64,000 bases of DNA, taken from positions 1-64,000 of the forward strand of contig NZ_JABCQG010000007.1 in NCBI RefSeq assembly GCF_015244565.1, read 5' to 3'. Made by a program: the position numbers and the translations under genes. Source of the DNA: Gluconobacter vitians. Lineage in GTDB: Bacteria; Pseudomonadota; Alphaproteobacteria; Acetobacterales; Acetobacteraceae. The notes under the pieces are model-generated. The model searched no databases. It worked only from the letters and a program-made list of their open reading frames with translations, and was not told the origin of the DNA. This document shows positions 34,707-44,134 of the stretch, piece after piece (within the stretch, counting starts at the first letter, position 1; every line of letters starts with the position of its first letter).

Positions 34707-35744
34707 TCAGCCGATCAGCCCCTCATCCTTGAGCACGCGTAGCGCATACTGGATGCGATGCTTGTACAGATGCTCAGCCTGCGTCCGTGCCTGAGCCTTG
34801 CGCGCCATTGCCACACGCAGATCATTGTTGTCGAGATAGGTCGCTATCAGCCGCTCGAAATCCACCCGGTTGGAGAACACCGGAATCTCGTCCGCAGAAT
34901 AATAGCGGCGGATCTCATGCGTATCCTCGTGGAACACCTGGAACGCCCCTGCCAGAGCCGCCTCGAACGTCCGCGGTCCCGGTGTGGACGGCGCGATGAT
35001 GAAGCGCTTGTTCTCAAAGCTCAGCGAGCGGCCAAGGTTCAGCACCAGCTTGGAGCGGCGATAAAGCTCCACGAGCTGGGACTTCTCGATCCGCGCATCG
35101 GAGAACCCGATCCCCAGTTCGCCCCAGCCCGGCCCGACAATCTTGATGTTCAGGTCCCGCAGCGCAGGCAGCAGGTTGCGGACGATGTCCTTGCGGTTCG
35201 TGAACGCCACGCCGCAGAACAGGACATCAATCGTCTTCTGGGAATTCGCTTCGATCTCGCCGTAATGCAGCTTCGGGCTCGCTGCCAGCGGCAGATGGAA
35301 CACCCGCTCGCGCTGGTAGAAATTATGCCCCCAGCGGTCGCAGGAGAAGATCACGTCGAAATCATCGGCGATGCGATAATTCGCATCCTGCTCATAGGGA
35401 TCTTCCGTCGCCCAGAACACCGTCACCGCGCCGATCTTCTTCGCCTCGCGGCAGACTTCGCCGAAATACGTGCTTTCCGGAAGATAGGAGCCGATGGCGA
35501 ACACAATCGTCGGCTTCAGGATCCGGATCGAACTGGCCGCAGCCGAGATATGAACCGCAGTGACATTATCCTCGCCAAAACAGTCCGCCCAGCCATCCAT
35601 GATGGACTCACGGATCTGGGCGTTGGCCTGGCTTTCATACCGGCCCCCGCTGCAGACAAGAACACGCCCGGTCAGGCCCGTATCCGTCCCGGCGCCCGCA
35701 TTTGCTTCCGTGGATTCCACGATCGCTTCATTCACTGCGTCCAT
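34707..35744 (-). CDS. CgeB-like GT-B glycosyltransferase
   Basis: A 345-aa protein of the CgeB/DUF3880 glycosyltransferase type. Recognisable parts are an N-terminal half with FWATEDPYEQDANY, FSCDRWGHNFY and VFHLPLAASPKLHY, and a C-terminal half with IDVLFCGVAFTNRKD, the GPRTFEAALAGAFQVFHED box and a basic HLYKHRIQYAL end. These features recur in the N-terminal third of the 1115-aa protein at 38810-42157, so the two are paralogues. Substrate unknown; CgeB-like proteins glycosylate cell-surface polymers. It is the last of three leftward glycosyltransferase genes, with AGGAAGG before ATG 35744. Confidence 0.8.
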   Translation of the reverse strand: MDAVNEAIVESTEANAGAGTDTGLTGRVLVCSGGRYESQANAQIRESIMDGWADCFGEDNVTAVHISAAASSIRILKPTIVFAIGSYLPESTYFGEVCREAKKIGAVTVFWATEDPYEQDANYRIADDFDVIFSCDRWGHNFYQRERVFHLPLAASPKLHYGEIEANSQKTIDVLFCGVAFTNRKDIVRNLLPALRDLNIKIVGPGWGELGIGFSDARIEKSQLVELYRRSKLVLNLGRSLSFENKRFIIAPSTPGPRTFEAALAGAFQVFHEDTHEIRRYYSADEIPVFSNRVDFERLIATYLDNNDLRVAMARKAQARTQAEHLYKHRIQYALRVLKDEGLIG

Positions 35745-35794
35745 AGCCTTCCTGCTCTCCCCAAACCTTCCTGAACCGGATCTCTCCGGTCATG

Positions 35795-38785
35795 TCATGC
35801 AATGCAGCTCTGAACAATGTCTGACAGCGCCTGCCGGAACCGGACCGGAGAACAGTCCCGCTCGACAGCCGCCAGCGCGCCCTGCCTCAGCTTTTCCCAC
35901 AGTTCCCCATCCTGATACAGCCGGACCACCGCCGCCGCAAACGCTTCCGCATCATTCGCCGGCGCGGAAAGCAGTTCAACCCCGTCCGTCCAGCCCACCT
36001 CGTCCCGAAGCAGCGTCGTTACCACCTGCGGCAGCCCATAGGACGCCGCCTCGTGAACCTTGAACGGAATGCCTCCTGCAAACCGCGTCGGCGCCACAAA
36101 GACCCGGTGCCGGTCAAACAGTTCCTGAGGATCGCCAACCGGCCCCACGATCTCCACCCGGTCATTCGTCGAAAACACCGTCATATCCACGCCCGGCCCC
36201 ACAAACCCGGCAATAGTGAAATGGACATCCGGAGGCAGAACCCCATCCAGCAACGGCACCACCTTCTCCACGAACCAGACGAGACTGTCGTGATTGGGGG
36301 CACCCTCATCGTGGATGGCTCCGAAGAAGAGAATGTTGTGACGGTTTTCGAAGGCGGCCGGCGTGGGCTGGGCATGAAGTTCATGTCCCAGGACGGAGAC
36401 ATTTTCATGGCCCGCACGGCGTACGAGGCCGGCGTCATGAGAGGTCACCGTGATGATCTGCTGGCAGAATCTGGCACAGTCCAGTTCCTGCTGCAGCATC
36501 TCGTCAAAGCTGATGTCGGGTTCAGGAAGACCCAGAATCCGGATACGCTCCATCGTACGTGGCGTGGCGATCACTTCCGTATCCAGGACGGGTCCCGACG
36601 CCGGAAGATAGCGGCTCGATTCATTCAGTAACGGCAGAAGACGTGCCATGTTATGTGTGCGGCCGATCCAGACCAGATCGTAATATCCGACGCGCTCCTG
36701 GATGAAGTCGGCAAAACTGGACAGATCCTGGTTGACGATCAGTTCCACCGTTTCAGGAAAATCCCCGAACAGGTCAATGGCCGTCTGGTCCCTAAGCATG
36801 ACCGGAAACACCGTGACCTGATATCCCAGAGCCGTCATCTCACGAATAATGTCATTGGAGCGGACATAACCTGATCCAAGACGGCGAAGGGGCAGACGGT
36901 CCTCAATGAAGAGAACCCGCTTGCGCTGGCTGACCCGGTGTTCCCGTCCCAGGATGGCATTGCGGATATGGGCCGGCTGCTGATGGCGCAGGAAATCCTG
37001 CTGCAGCCGGGCAAAAGTTTTCAGATTGCCGCGGATCAGGGCATGGGACCCGGCCGCTCCTGAACTTCCGAACTCCAGATGCTCGATGACGACGCCTGGA
37101 TCATAGACGATGCGCATCCCTGCCTTGAGGATACGGACGCAAAGATCCGCATCCTCGAAATAGGCCGGCATGTAACGGGGATCATACCCTCCAAGGCGAC
37201 GGAGCAGCGCCGTGCGAACCATGAGGAAGGCTGCCGAACAGTAATCGACATCCCTGACGAAATTGGCATTCGTCAGGTTCGGATCGTCTTCGCGAAGGTA
37301 GCCATAGGTCGCACCATCCCGCCAGATAATGGAACCAGCTTCCTGAAGACGCATGTTGGTCCGGATCAGCTTGCCACCAACGGCCCCGATATTGGCCTCG
37401 GCACGCAGCCGTTTCAGGGCATGAACAATGGCATCGGGATACAGGCGGATATCATTGTTCAGATACAGGACAAACGGTGCTTCGGCCTTCTCCAGCGCGA
37501 GATTGCAGCCCTGAAGATAGCCGATATTGTGCCGGTATCGGAGGATCGTAGCGCCATGGACCATCTGTCCGATATGGCGGGTCTGATCGTGCGAGCCGGA
37601 ATCCACGAGCACAAGCTGGATGGCGCCGGCATAGTTGGCGCGGAGCGAAGCCAGAGCCTGCGCCGTCAGGGCGACCCGGTCATAGACAACCATCAGAACA
37701 CTGATTTCTGGAATACCGTGAACGGTAAAATCCAGAGGATGGCGGACCAGTGACGGCAGAATGGCCTCGGCCTCACGCTCGAACAGGAGCCTCGACTGTT
37801 CTTCGGGAAGCTCGGACACCGCCGCAAGGGCTGCTATCCGCCCCTCGCCCAGCCCCGTGCGGCCGGCAACCAGATGCGCAAATGCGCTGTCATAAAGCCG
37901 GTTGCGGACGTCATTGCGGACCTGTGCCTGCGCCATATGGGCAGCAAGGTCCACATCTTCCTTCGGAGCGCGGCCTTCATGCGTACCGTAACGGACGAAA
38001 TGGTCATAGCCGTTGCGAAAATATCCATGCTCCAGCGAAGGCACCATGTCCGGATGGGCCTGCCGATAGAACTCTTCGGAAAAAAACTCCTGCGGATCGA
38101 AAAGGCGCGGTGTCTCGTTGGTGAGGTAATGGTGCAGGGCGCTTGAATAATGTCCCGCAGCAATTTCCTGACGGACTTCGGGATAACGCGTCAGATACCA
38201 GACTGGATCGAAATACCAGGAGACCCGGCCTGCATCGGCGACATGGGCCGGAAGACCAAGCCATGACCCAAAGAGGCCAATCCGGCTGTCAAAATGATCC
38301 GGGAATGTCAGCGCAAGTTCACGGCAGAGTTCATCATCAAAGAAATGATGTCCGCGGTAATAATGGCTTTCTCCGATTTCCAGGTAATGATCATAGCCAT
38401 TCCGAAAGCCATTTTCGCTCAGGAAACGTTGTGAAAGCTCCGGATAGCGCCGACGATAGCCGGGCTCATCAAACAGCCAGTGTGGAGAATGGGTCTTGTA
38501 ACCGGTCTTCGTATAATGTTCGAAGCCTGAGGCCCATTCTTCCCGGATCAACCCCTGACGCACATCCTTATGTGCGTCACGATACCACATTTCATCAAAA
38601 TAGCGGTTCGGGGAATGTCCGTAACGCTGCCCGGTCTGCAGGTAGAATACATGTGGGTCTTCCTGCCCCTCTTCCTGCATCCAGTCCCGCACCTCGGGAT
38701 ACCGCAACAGGTACCATTGTTCATCAAATCGGAACCAGCGGGGAGTCCGGGTTTCTGATGTGGGAGCTGAAATACTTTCAGACAT
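35795..38785 (-). CDS. Large GT2-GT4 glycosyltransferase with six N-terminal repeats
   Basis: A 996-aa multi-domain protein. Residues 17-274 contain six approximately 43-residue repeats (starting near 17, 60, 102, 147, 189, 232) with core F-D-x-x-x-Y-x-x-x-Y-P-E-V ... H-Y-x-x-x-G; the fourth is degenerate. Next comes a GT2 domain (about 360-590) with ISVLMVVYDR, LVLVDSGSHD, a DXD-like LYLNNDIRLY and YFEDADLCVRILKAG. Then a GT4-like GT-B domain (about 630-990) with VLFIEDRLPLRRLGSGYVRS, FGAIHDEGAPNHDS, APTRFAGGIPFKVHEAASYG. Two transferase domains could add two sugars in turn. The repeats occur in other alphaproteobacterial giant transferases, and their role is unknown. GGAGG lies 9 nt before ATG 38785. 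Sits between the two CgeB-related genes. Confidence 0.85.
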   Translation of the reverse strand: MSESISAPTSETRTPRWFRFDEQWYLLRYPEVRDWMQEEGQEDPHVFYLQTGQRYGHSPNRYFDEMWYRDAHKDVRQGLIREEWASGFEHYTKTGYKTHSPHWLFDEPGYRRRYPELSQRFLSENGFRNGYDHYLEIGESHYYRGHHFFDDELCRELALTFPDHFDSRIGLFGSWLGLPAHVADAGRVSWYFDPVWYLTRYPEVRQEIAAGHYSSALHHYLTNETPRLFDPQEFFSEEFYRQAHPDMVPSLEHGYFRNGYDHFVRYGTHEGRAPKEDVDLAAHMAQAQVRNDVRNRLYDSAFAHLVAGRTGLGEGRIAALAAVSELPEEQSRLLFEREAEAILPSLVRHPLDFTVHGIPEISVLMVVYDRVALTAQALASLRANYAGAIQLVLVDSGSHDQTRHIGQMVHGATILRYRHNIGYLQGCNLALEKAEAPFVLYLNNDIRLYPDAIVHALKRLRAEANIGAVGGKLIRTNMRLQEAGSIIWRDGATYGYLREDDPNLTNANFVRDVDYCSAAFLMVRTALLRRLGGYDPRYMPAYFEDADLCVRILKAGMRIVYDPGVVIEHLEFGSSGAAGSHALIRGNLKTFARLQQDFLRHQQPAHIRNAILGREHRVSQRKRVLFIEDRLPLRRLGSGYVRSNDIIREMTALGYQVTVFPVMLRDQTAIDLFGDFPETVELIVNQDLSSFADFIQERVGYYDLVWIGRTHNMARLLPLLNESSRYLPASGPVLDTEVIATPRTMERIRILGLPEPDISFDEMLQQELDCARFCQQIITVTSHDAGLVRRAGHENVSVLGHELHAQPTPAAFENRHNILFFGAIHDEGAPNHDSLVWFVEKVVPLLDGVLPPDVHFTIAGFVGPGVDMTVFSTNDRVEIVGPVGDPQELFDRHRVFVAPTRFAGGIPFKVHEAASYGLPQVVTTLLRDEVGWTDGVELLSAPANDAEAFAAAVVRLYQDGELWEKLRQGALAAVERDCSPVRFRQALSDIVQSCIA

Positions 38786-38809
38786 TGGGGCAAGCCTCCT
38801 GCTCGCAGG

Positions 38810-41800
38810 TCAGGAATTGATTTTTTCCGCGAGCAGGCGTTCGGCGCGTTCAACATTGGACGGCTGGACATCGACCTGCTCGACGGAGAGAATCGCCCCG
38901 TTATCGAATGTCACAGCAATATCGGTCATCCTCGAGCCGAAGACATCTCCGACAACATTCACCAGAATGAAGCGATAGACCCCATCAAGCGGGCAGGCAT
39001 AGCCTTCACGCGGCATGAATACACCGCTGAATCCAACGCCGAGAGGGGCATCACGATGCACAGTTCCGACATCGGCCCGGCTTACCCGCTCCATGGCGAA
39101 GAAAACGATCTCGTCCCGGCTTTCCGAGACCAGGCCGCCATAGACCTGACCGGCGCGGGACAGATTACGGAAGAACATCCAGCCGCGGACAGTCAGAGGG
39201 CCTTCCGGCTCCAGAACAGGGGGCGGGTTCCCAAGCAGCCCGCTGAAATCATCAATGTAATAATCCAGCGCACCTGAAGTGCAGGGATGCATCTGATGCT
39301 TGCCAACATCGGACAGCTTCACGCCACGCATCAGGCCATCGCTTTGGGACACACGACGGAAATCGGACAACACCAGATCGTTGGACGGGAAAGAACGGAC
39401 AATGTCCCGAATCTGTCCCCCTTCAACCTCGATCTGAACAGGGGTCAACTGGAAGGCACCCTGTCCGTTGATCACGTTGATCAGACCAATCCGGAAACGT
39501 CCTTCACACCATTTGCCACGCAGGGCGACCTTGCCTGAAAAGCCGGAACGACGGGGCGCATTTGTGAAGAGTTCCGCGATATCAGTCCGGATTTCACGCT
39601 GACATTCGAGGAAAATCATGGCGCTGTCAGGATCTTCACCGATCAGGACCGTGAACATCTGGCCAGCGGAACTGATACCGGGAAGGATCATCCAGCCGCG
39701 AATATGAAATTCAGGCGCGCCTTCGAAAGGTTTCTCTTCGATATCGGAAAAGACATGATGGCAGACGTCATCAATGTAACATTCGCCCCCCTGCACCGAA
39801 AACCAGTCCAGAACCGGAACCGGCATTTCGACGGACAGATCACGTGCAGTCGGCGGATCGAAGATATGACGCGGCGGAGCCTGATGGCGCCAGGTTGCGT
39901 GGGGCAGCAGATGGACCTGCCCTGCATCCAGACGAAGTTCCGACACACCCATGTCACGACGGGGCGCCATGTCGTGATAAAGTGCCAGCAACTCGTCCGC
40001 ATAATCACGCGCATGGGTCCAGAGCGCAGGCGTAATGTTCTGCATGATCTGGCGACGCAGCGGCTCGGATGAGCGCAGCAGTTCCAGACGTTCGAGCACC
40101 ATGCTTGGGCGACTGATGGGAACCTTGAAACCGTTGACGCCATCTTCGACCCGGTCTCCCAGAGCCCCCACATCGGTTACGATGGGGACCAGACCATTCT
40201 GCCAGGCTTCAGAGAGGGATATGCAGTAAGTCTCAGGCCAGATTGACAGATTCAGCGCAACATCCGCGACCTTCAGCGCCTCGATATCGCCCATCTCATA
40301 CCGGCCATAGATCTTGACATGCGGCCGCGGGACCGAGGTCAGGACGGCTTCATATTCCGGATGCACGTAACCGAAGATGTGGAAAACGAAATGGTCCGGA
40401 TGGGCGATATCGATCAGGTTGAGGATCGTATCGGCACCCTTGGTGCGCAGGAAGTTTCCGACGATCGCAACGCCAAGAGGACGGTCTCCCAGCGGCTCGT
40501 AGGGCTTCATCAGAACGGGAACGGTATTGTCGGGGCTTGGGATGCCCATGACAAGACTGCGCTTGGTATCAAGAACCGGATAGATCTCGTGCGTCAGGTT
40601 CCGTGAATGATCTGTTCCGAACAGGATGGCGTCAACGGAATGGAGCATCTTGGCCACGAAGGCACGGCGGGTCTGTTCACCGCCATGTTCAACATTTTCC
40701 GATGCCTTGAGCGTGATGTCGGACGCAAGGACGGAACGGACCTCGTCCTCGACATAGCGGAGTTCATGATTGAGGAGATTGTAACGGGCGGAAAGCAGCC
40801 AGAAATCATGCGCTGAGAAAATCACACCGGCGCCATTGGCCTTTGCGATGATTGGCAGCGAGAGTGCGTGGTGGCCCAGATGCTGAAAATGGACAATGTC
40901 GATATTGTACTGGCTGACGACACTGGAAAACGCCATTTCCTCCGGCGAATCACACATCGCGTCCTGCCAGCCCACTTCCGGCACATCGAAACGTTCAAGT
41001 TCGTGACCATTTGCCGTGGTCAGGCGGCAGAACCCTCCACGACGCAGCCAGTAAAAATATTCGACATCGCGCGACAGGAGTGTGCAGAGACCCTGCTGAT
41101 AGACTTCAACGCCTCCCCATGCCTGCTCATGAATCGTGGAATGCGTGCACATCAGCACACGCAGACGGCGACGACGCTGCAGGGGAGCCGGGCGCTGGGT
41201 CCGACGTCCGAAATCAGCTCCGGTGATTCCACGCATCTTCTCAAGGCGGTGCTCATAAAGATGCTGCGATATTACTGATTTCTGCGCGGCCAGAGCTGCA
41301 TTGTGCCGTGTGTCGTGTTGCTGGAGTAGCCTGGCAATAGCATCCACGACCTGATTCGCATTCCGCGCCAGGGCAATTCCATCTACGGTCTCGAAATACT
41401 CGGCACTCATGCTTTCGGGTGCTTCGACGACCTGGGCGGCACCTGCCAGCGCAAGTTCGAAGAAACGCGGTCCCGGAGCCGTAGCCTGGCTGACGTCACC
41501 ATGGCTAGCATAATCACGGAACATGGTCAGGGTGACGGCGCTGACATTCGCGAAATCGATGAAGGCTTCGTGGCTGATTGGACGCTGGATGGCCAACGCT
41601 GCCAGATCTGCCGGCAGGGGCGGCAGGAATTCGTTGGTCGGACAGACAAGCTTGAGGCGGGCATCAGGGAATGCCGCGATCACCTTGCGCAGGGTATGGA
41701 CCCGGTTGGGCCACATCGTCCCGGCAAAGAAGATGTCATATTCCAGTTCGGAAGCGGGAAGAACCGGTCTTTCATGAATCGACGGGCTGGCGGCCAGTGG

Positions 41801-42157
41801 AAGATAGTGTCCCTTGCCGTGATAATACTCTGCACAGGACGGATCATTCGTGAAGACGTAGTCGAAAAGCCCGGCATTTTCGACATTGAAGTCCCGCATG
41901 AAAGGATCTTCGAAGGTCCAGAGGATCATGGTGCTGAATGCGGGTCGGACACGGCGGATCAGCGGCAGATTGATACGCTGGGCATCAAGACAGATCAGAA
42001 CATCATGTTCGCCCGAAGCAGCGATACCTGCCAGACTCATGTTGTCTGCAACGACAACCTGTTCCTTACCGAAAAGTGACTGTGCCGCCCTCTGTACGGC
42101 GAGGGTCAGATAGGAATTGGGATTGTGGGTATAGTTCGTATTATAAATAACCGCCAT
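38810..42157 (-). CDS. Giant CgeB-GT4 glycosyltransferase with tandem C-terminal domains
   Basis: An 1115-aa protein. N-terminal third (about 1-330): CgeB-like, with LWTFEDPFMRDFN, HYLPLAASPS, YDIFFAGTMWPNR and GPRFFELALAGAAQVVE. Middle (about 345-745): GT4 with VLMCTHSTIHEQAWGGVEVY, IVHFQHLGHH, IFSAHDFWLLS, VAIVGNFLRTKGAD and a C-terminal nucleotide-sugar region. C-terminal third: two copies of an approximately 125-residue domain (about 793-916 and 966-1091) sharing Y-I-D-D, R-G-W-M, A-G-Q, a D-I/V-x-x-x-x-x-x-A-P core, G-F-S-G and a F-I-x-x-x-N-V segment. The TTG at 42160 is in frame just before the chosen ATG at 42157. First gene of the leftward set. Acceptor unknown. Confidence 0.83.
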   Translation of the reverse strand: MAVIYNTNYTHNPNSYLTLAVQRAAQSLFGKEQVVVADNMSLAGIAASGEHDVLICLDAQRINLPLIRRVRPAFSTMILWTFEDPFMRDFNVENAGLFDYVFTNDPSCAEYYHGKGHYLPLAASPSIHERPVLPASELEYDIFFAGTMWPNRVHTLRKVIAAFPDARLKLVCPTNEFLPPLPADLAALAIQRPISHEAFIDFANVSAVTLTMFRDYASHGDVSQATAPGPRFFELALAGAAQVVEAPESMSAEYFETVDGIALARNANQVVDAIARLLQQHDTRHNAALAAQKSVISQHLYEHRLEKMRGITGADFGRRTQRPAPLQRRRRLRVLMCTHSTIHEQAWGGVEVYQQGLCTLLSRDVEYFYWLRRGGFCRLTTANGHELERFDVPEVGWQDAMCDSPEEMAFSSVVSQYNIDIVHFQHLGHHALSLPIIAKANGAGVIFSAHDFWLLSARYNLLNHELRYVEDEVRSVLASDITLKASENVEHGGEQTRRAFVAKMLHSVDAILFGTDHSRNLTHEIYPVLDTKRSLVMGIPSPDNTVPVLMKPYEPLGDRPLGVAIVGNFLRTKGADTILNLIDIAHPDHFVFHIFGYVHPEYEAVLTSVPRPHVKIYGRYEMGDIEALKVADVALNLSIWPETYCISLSEAWQNGLVPIVTDVGALGDRVEDGVNGFKVPISRPSMVLERLELLRSSEPLRRQIMQNITPALWTHARDYADELLALYHDMAPRRDMGVSELRLDAGQVHLLPHATWRHQAPPRHIFDPPTARDLSVEMPVPVLDWFSVQGGECYIDDVCHHVFSDIEEKPFEGAPEFHIRGWMILPGISSAGQMFTVLIGEDPDSAMIFLECQREIRTDIAELFTNAPRRSGFSGKVALRGKWCEGRFRIGLINVINGQGAFQLTPVQIEVEGGQIRDIVRSFPSNDLVLSDFRRVSQSDGLMRGVKLSDVGKHQMHPCTSGALDYYIDDFSGLLGNPPPVLEPEGPLTVRGWMFFRNLSRAGQVYGGLVSESRDEIVFFAMERVSRADVGTVHRDAPLGVGFSGVFMPREGYACPLDGVYRFILVNVVGDVFGSRMTDIAVTFDNGAILSVEQVDVQPSNVERAERLLAEKINS

Positions 42158-42310
42158 CAAACTTCTGGGCGCGGACGCCCACTCCCACTCCTAACTGAAC
42201 CGCCGTTTTTCAGAACACCAAGTCTGTCTACAGCATTGGTATCCCGTATAATTTGTAGCTGATGACATGGAAGATCAAAAGCCCATCGTGAAAGATTAAC
42301 GCCAAACTAA

Positions 42311-42336
42311 AAAAGGGCCGCCGAAGCGACCCTTTT
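42311..42336 (-). terminator. rpsA terminator with UUCG loop
   Basis: On the minus strand: AAAAGGGTCGC, TTCG loop, GCGGCCCTTTT then further T. One mismatch in the stem. A stable UUCG tetraloop and T-run make this the terminator of rpsA. Confidence 0.85.
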
Positions 42337-42344
42337 CATATCCG

Positions 42345-42370
42345 ACCGGGAGAGGAGACCCTCTCCCGGT
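42345..42370. terminator. Second perfect hairpin behind rpsA
   Basis: ACCGGGAGAGG, loop AGAC, CCTCTCCCGGT: 11 perfect pairs between the rpsA stop and the UUCG terminator. It has no T-run of its own, so it may protect the mRNA 3' end. Confidence 0.6.
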
Positions 42371-42386
42371 TCACCGGAGCGGAAGC

Positions 42387-44099
42387 TCAGGCGTCCGTGT
42401 TACGGCGACGGATGGCGGCACCCAGGATATCACCCAGGGATGCGCCGGAGTCAGAAGACCCGTACTCGTTGATGGCCTGCTTGTCTTCCTCGACCTCACG
42501 GCCGCGGATCGTCAGGGCCAGCTTGCGGGACGCGCGGTCAACGGAGACGACCTTGGCGTCAACCTTCTCACCGACTGCGAAACGCTCCGGACGCTGCTCG
42601 GCCTTGTCACGGGCCAGCTCGGCGCGACGGATGAAGCCGGTCAGAACGTCGTCAACCTTCACTTCGATGCCGTTGCTCTGAACAGCCGTCACGACGCAGG
42701 TGACGACAGCACCCTTCTGGACGCGGGACAGGGTGTCAGCTGCCGGATCTTCCTGAAGCTGCTTGATGCCCAGGGAGATACGCTCCTTCTCGGGATCCAC
42801 GTCGAGAACCTTGGCCTTGACGACCTGGCCCTTTTCGTAGTGCGACATGGCGGTTTCGCCCGGCTCGTCCCAGGACAGGTCGGACATGTGAACCATGCCG
42901 TCGATGTCTGCGGAAAGACCAACGAACAGACCGAATTCGGTGATGTTGCGGATCTCGCCTTCGATGATCGAACCGACCTTGTGCTCTTCCTCGAACTGCT
43001 CCCACGGGTTGCGCTGAACCTGCTTGAGACCGAGGGAGATGCGGCGCTTGGCGCTGTCCACATCCAGAACCATGACGTCGACTTCCTGCGAAGTGGCGAC
43101 GATCTTGCCCGGATGGACGTTCTTCTTCGTCCAGGACATCTCGGAAACGTGCACCAGACCTTCGACGCCCGGCTCCAGCTCCACGAATGCACCGTAGTCG
43201 GTGATGTTCGTGACGCGGCCCGTGAAGCGTGCACCAGCCGGATACTTGATGGCGACGTTTTCCCACGGATCAGCTTCAAGCTGCTTCATGCCGAGGGAGA
43301 TACGCTGCGTGTCCGGGTTGAAGCGGATGACCTGCACGCGAACCGGCTGACCGATCTGCAGGGCTTCGGACGGGTGGTTGATGCGCTTCCAGGCGATGTC
43401 GGTGACATGCAGGAGGCCGTCAACGCCGCCGAGGTCAACGAACGCACCGTAATCGGTGATGTTCTTGACGACGCCGTCGAGGATCATGCCTTCCTTCAGG
43501 CCCTGGATCAGCTCGGAGCGCTGTTCCGCACGGGTCTCTTCGAGAACGGCACGACGCGAGACAACGATGTTGCCACGGGCGCGGTCCATCTTCAGGATCT
43601 GGAACGGCTGCGGCTGGCCCATCAGCGGTCCGACGTCACGAACCGGACGGATGTCGACCTGGCTGCCCGGAAGGAACGCCATGGCGCCGCCGAGATCAAC
43701 CGTGAAGCCGCCCTTGACGCGACCATAGATCGTGCCGTTGACGCGCTGGTTGTTGGCGAATGCACGCTCCAGGGCGGTCCATGCCTCTTCGCGGCGAGCC
43801 TTCTCGCGCGACAGGACGATGGAGCCGTCACGGTCTTCGTAACGCTCGACATAAAGCTCGACGACATCGCCCGGCTTCACGTCCGGAGCAACGCCGGCCG
43901 GACCGAATTCCTTGAGGGAAACGCGGCCTTCGCTCTTGAGGCCGACATCGACGATTGCGAATTCGTCGGTCAGGCGGACAACGCGGCCCGTGACGACGGA
44001 GCCGTCAAAGCCAGTGTCACGGCCCAGGGTCTCTTCGAGAAGGGCTGCGAAATCTTCGGTGCCGTGATTGGCCGTGGGGGTCTGAGTGGCTGAAGCCAT
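42387..44099 (-). CDS. rpsA: 30S ribosomal protein S1
   Basis: A 570-aa RNA-binding ribosomal protein with six S1 repeats. Clear repeat cores include GRVVRLTDEFAIVDVGLKSEG, GVVKNITDYGAFVDLGGVDGL, GRVTNITDYGAFVELEPGVEG and GEIRNITEFGLFVGLSADID (each 20-21 residues). It binds mRNA leaders and helps translation start. ATG 44099 is chosen because MASATQ is a normal S1 start; the frame is open to 44150. No Shine-Dalgarno sequence precedes this ATG, and a promoter at 44106-44134 would place the transcript start at or next to the ATG. Follows aroA and cmk in the usual alphaproteobacterial order with a 253-nt gap. Confidence 0.97.
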   Translation of the reverse strand: MASATQTPTANHGTEDFAALLEETLGRDTGFDGSVVTGRVVRLTDEFAIVDVGLKSEGRVSLKEFGPAGVAPDVKPGDVVELYVERYEDRDGSIVLSREKARREEAWTALERAFANNQRVNGTIYGRVKGGFTVDLGGAMAFLPGSQVDIRPVRDVGPLMGQPQPFQILKMDRARGNIVVSRRAVLEETRAEQRSELIQGLKEGMILDGVVKNITDYGAFVDLGGVDGLLHVTDIAWKRINHPSEALQIGQPVRVQVIRFNPDTQRISLGMKQLEADPWENVAIKYPAGARFTGRVTNITDYGAFVELEPGVEGLVHVSEMSWTKKNVHPGKIVATSQEVDVMVLDVDSAKRRISLGLKQVQRNPWEQFEEEHKVGSIIEGEIRNITEFGLFVGLSADIDGMVHMSDLSWDEPGETAMSHYEKGQVVKAKVLDVDPEKERISLGIKQLQEDPAADTLSRVQKGAVVTCVVTAVQSNGIEVKVDDVLTGFIRRAELARDKAEQRPERFAVGEKVDAKVVSVDRASRKLALTIRGREVEEDKQAINEYGSSDSGASLGDILGAAIRRRNTDA

Positions 44100-44105
44100 G
44101 TAGAT

Positions 44106-44134
44106 ACTATATTCCCGGATGCCCGTTCCTTTAA
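44106..44134 (-). promoter_or_regulatory. Putative rpsA promoter close to the start codon
   Basis: Minus strand: TTAAAG (44134-44129) and TATAGT (44111-44106) separated by 17 nt; six bases later is the ATG of rpsA. This would produce a leaderless transcript. Inferred from consensus matching only. Confidence 0.45.
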
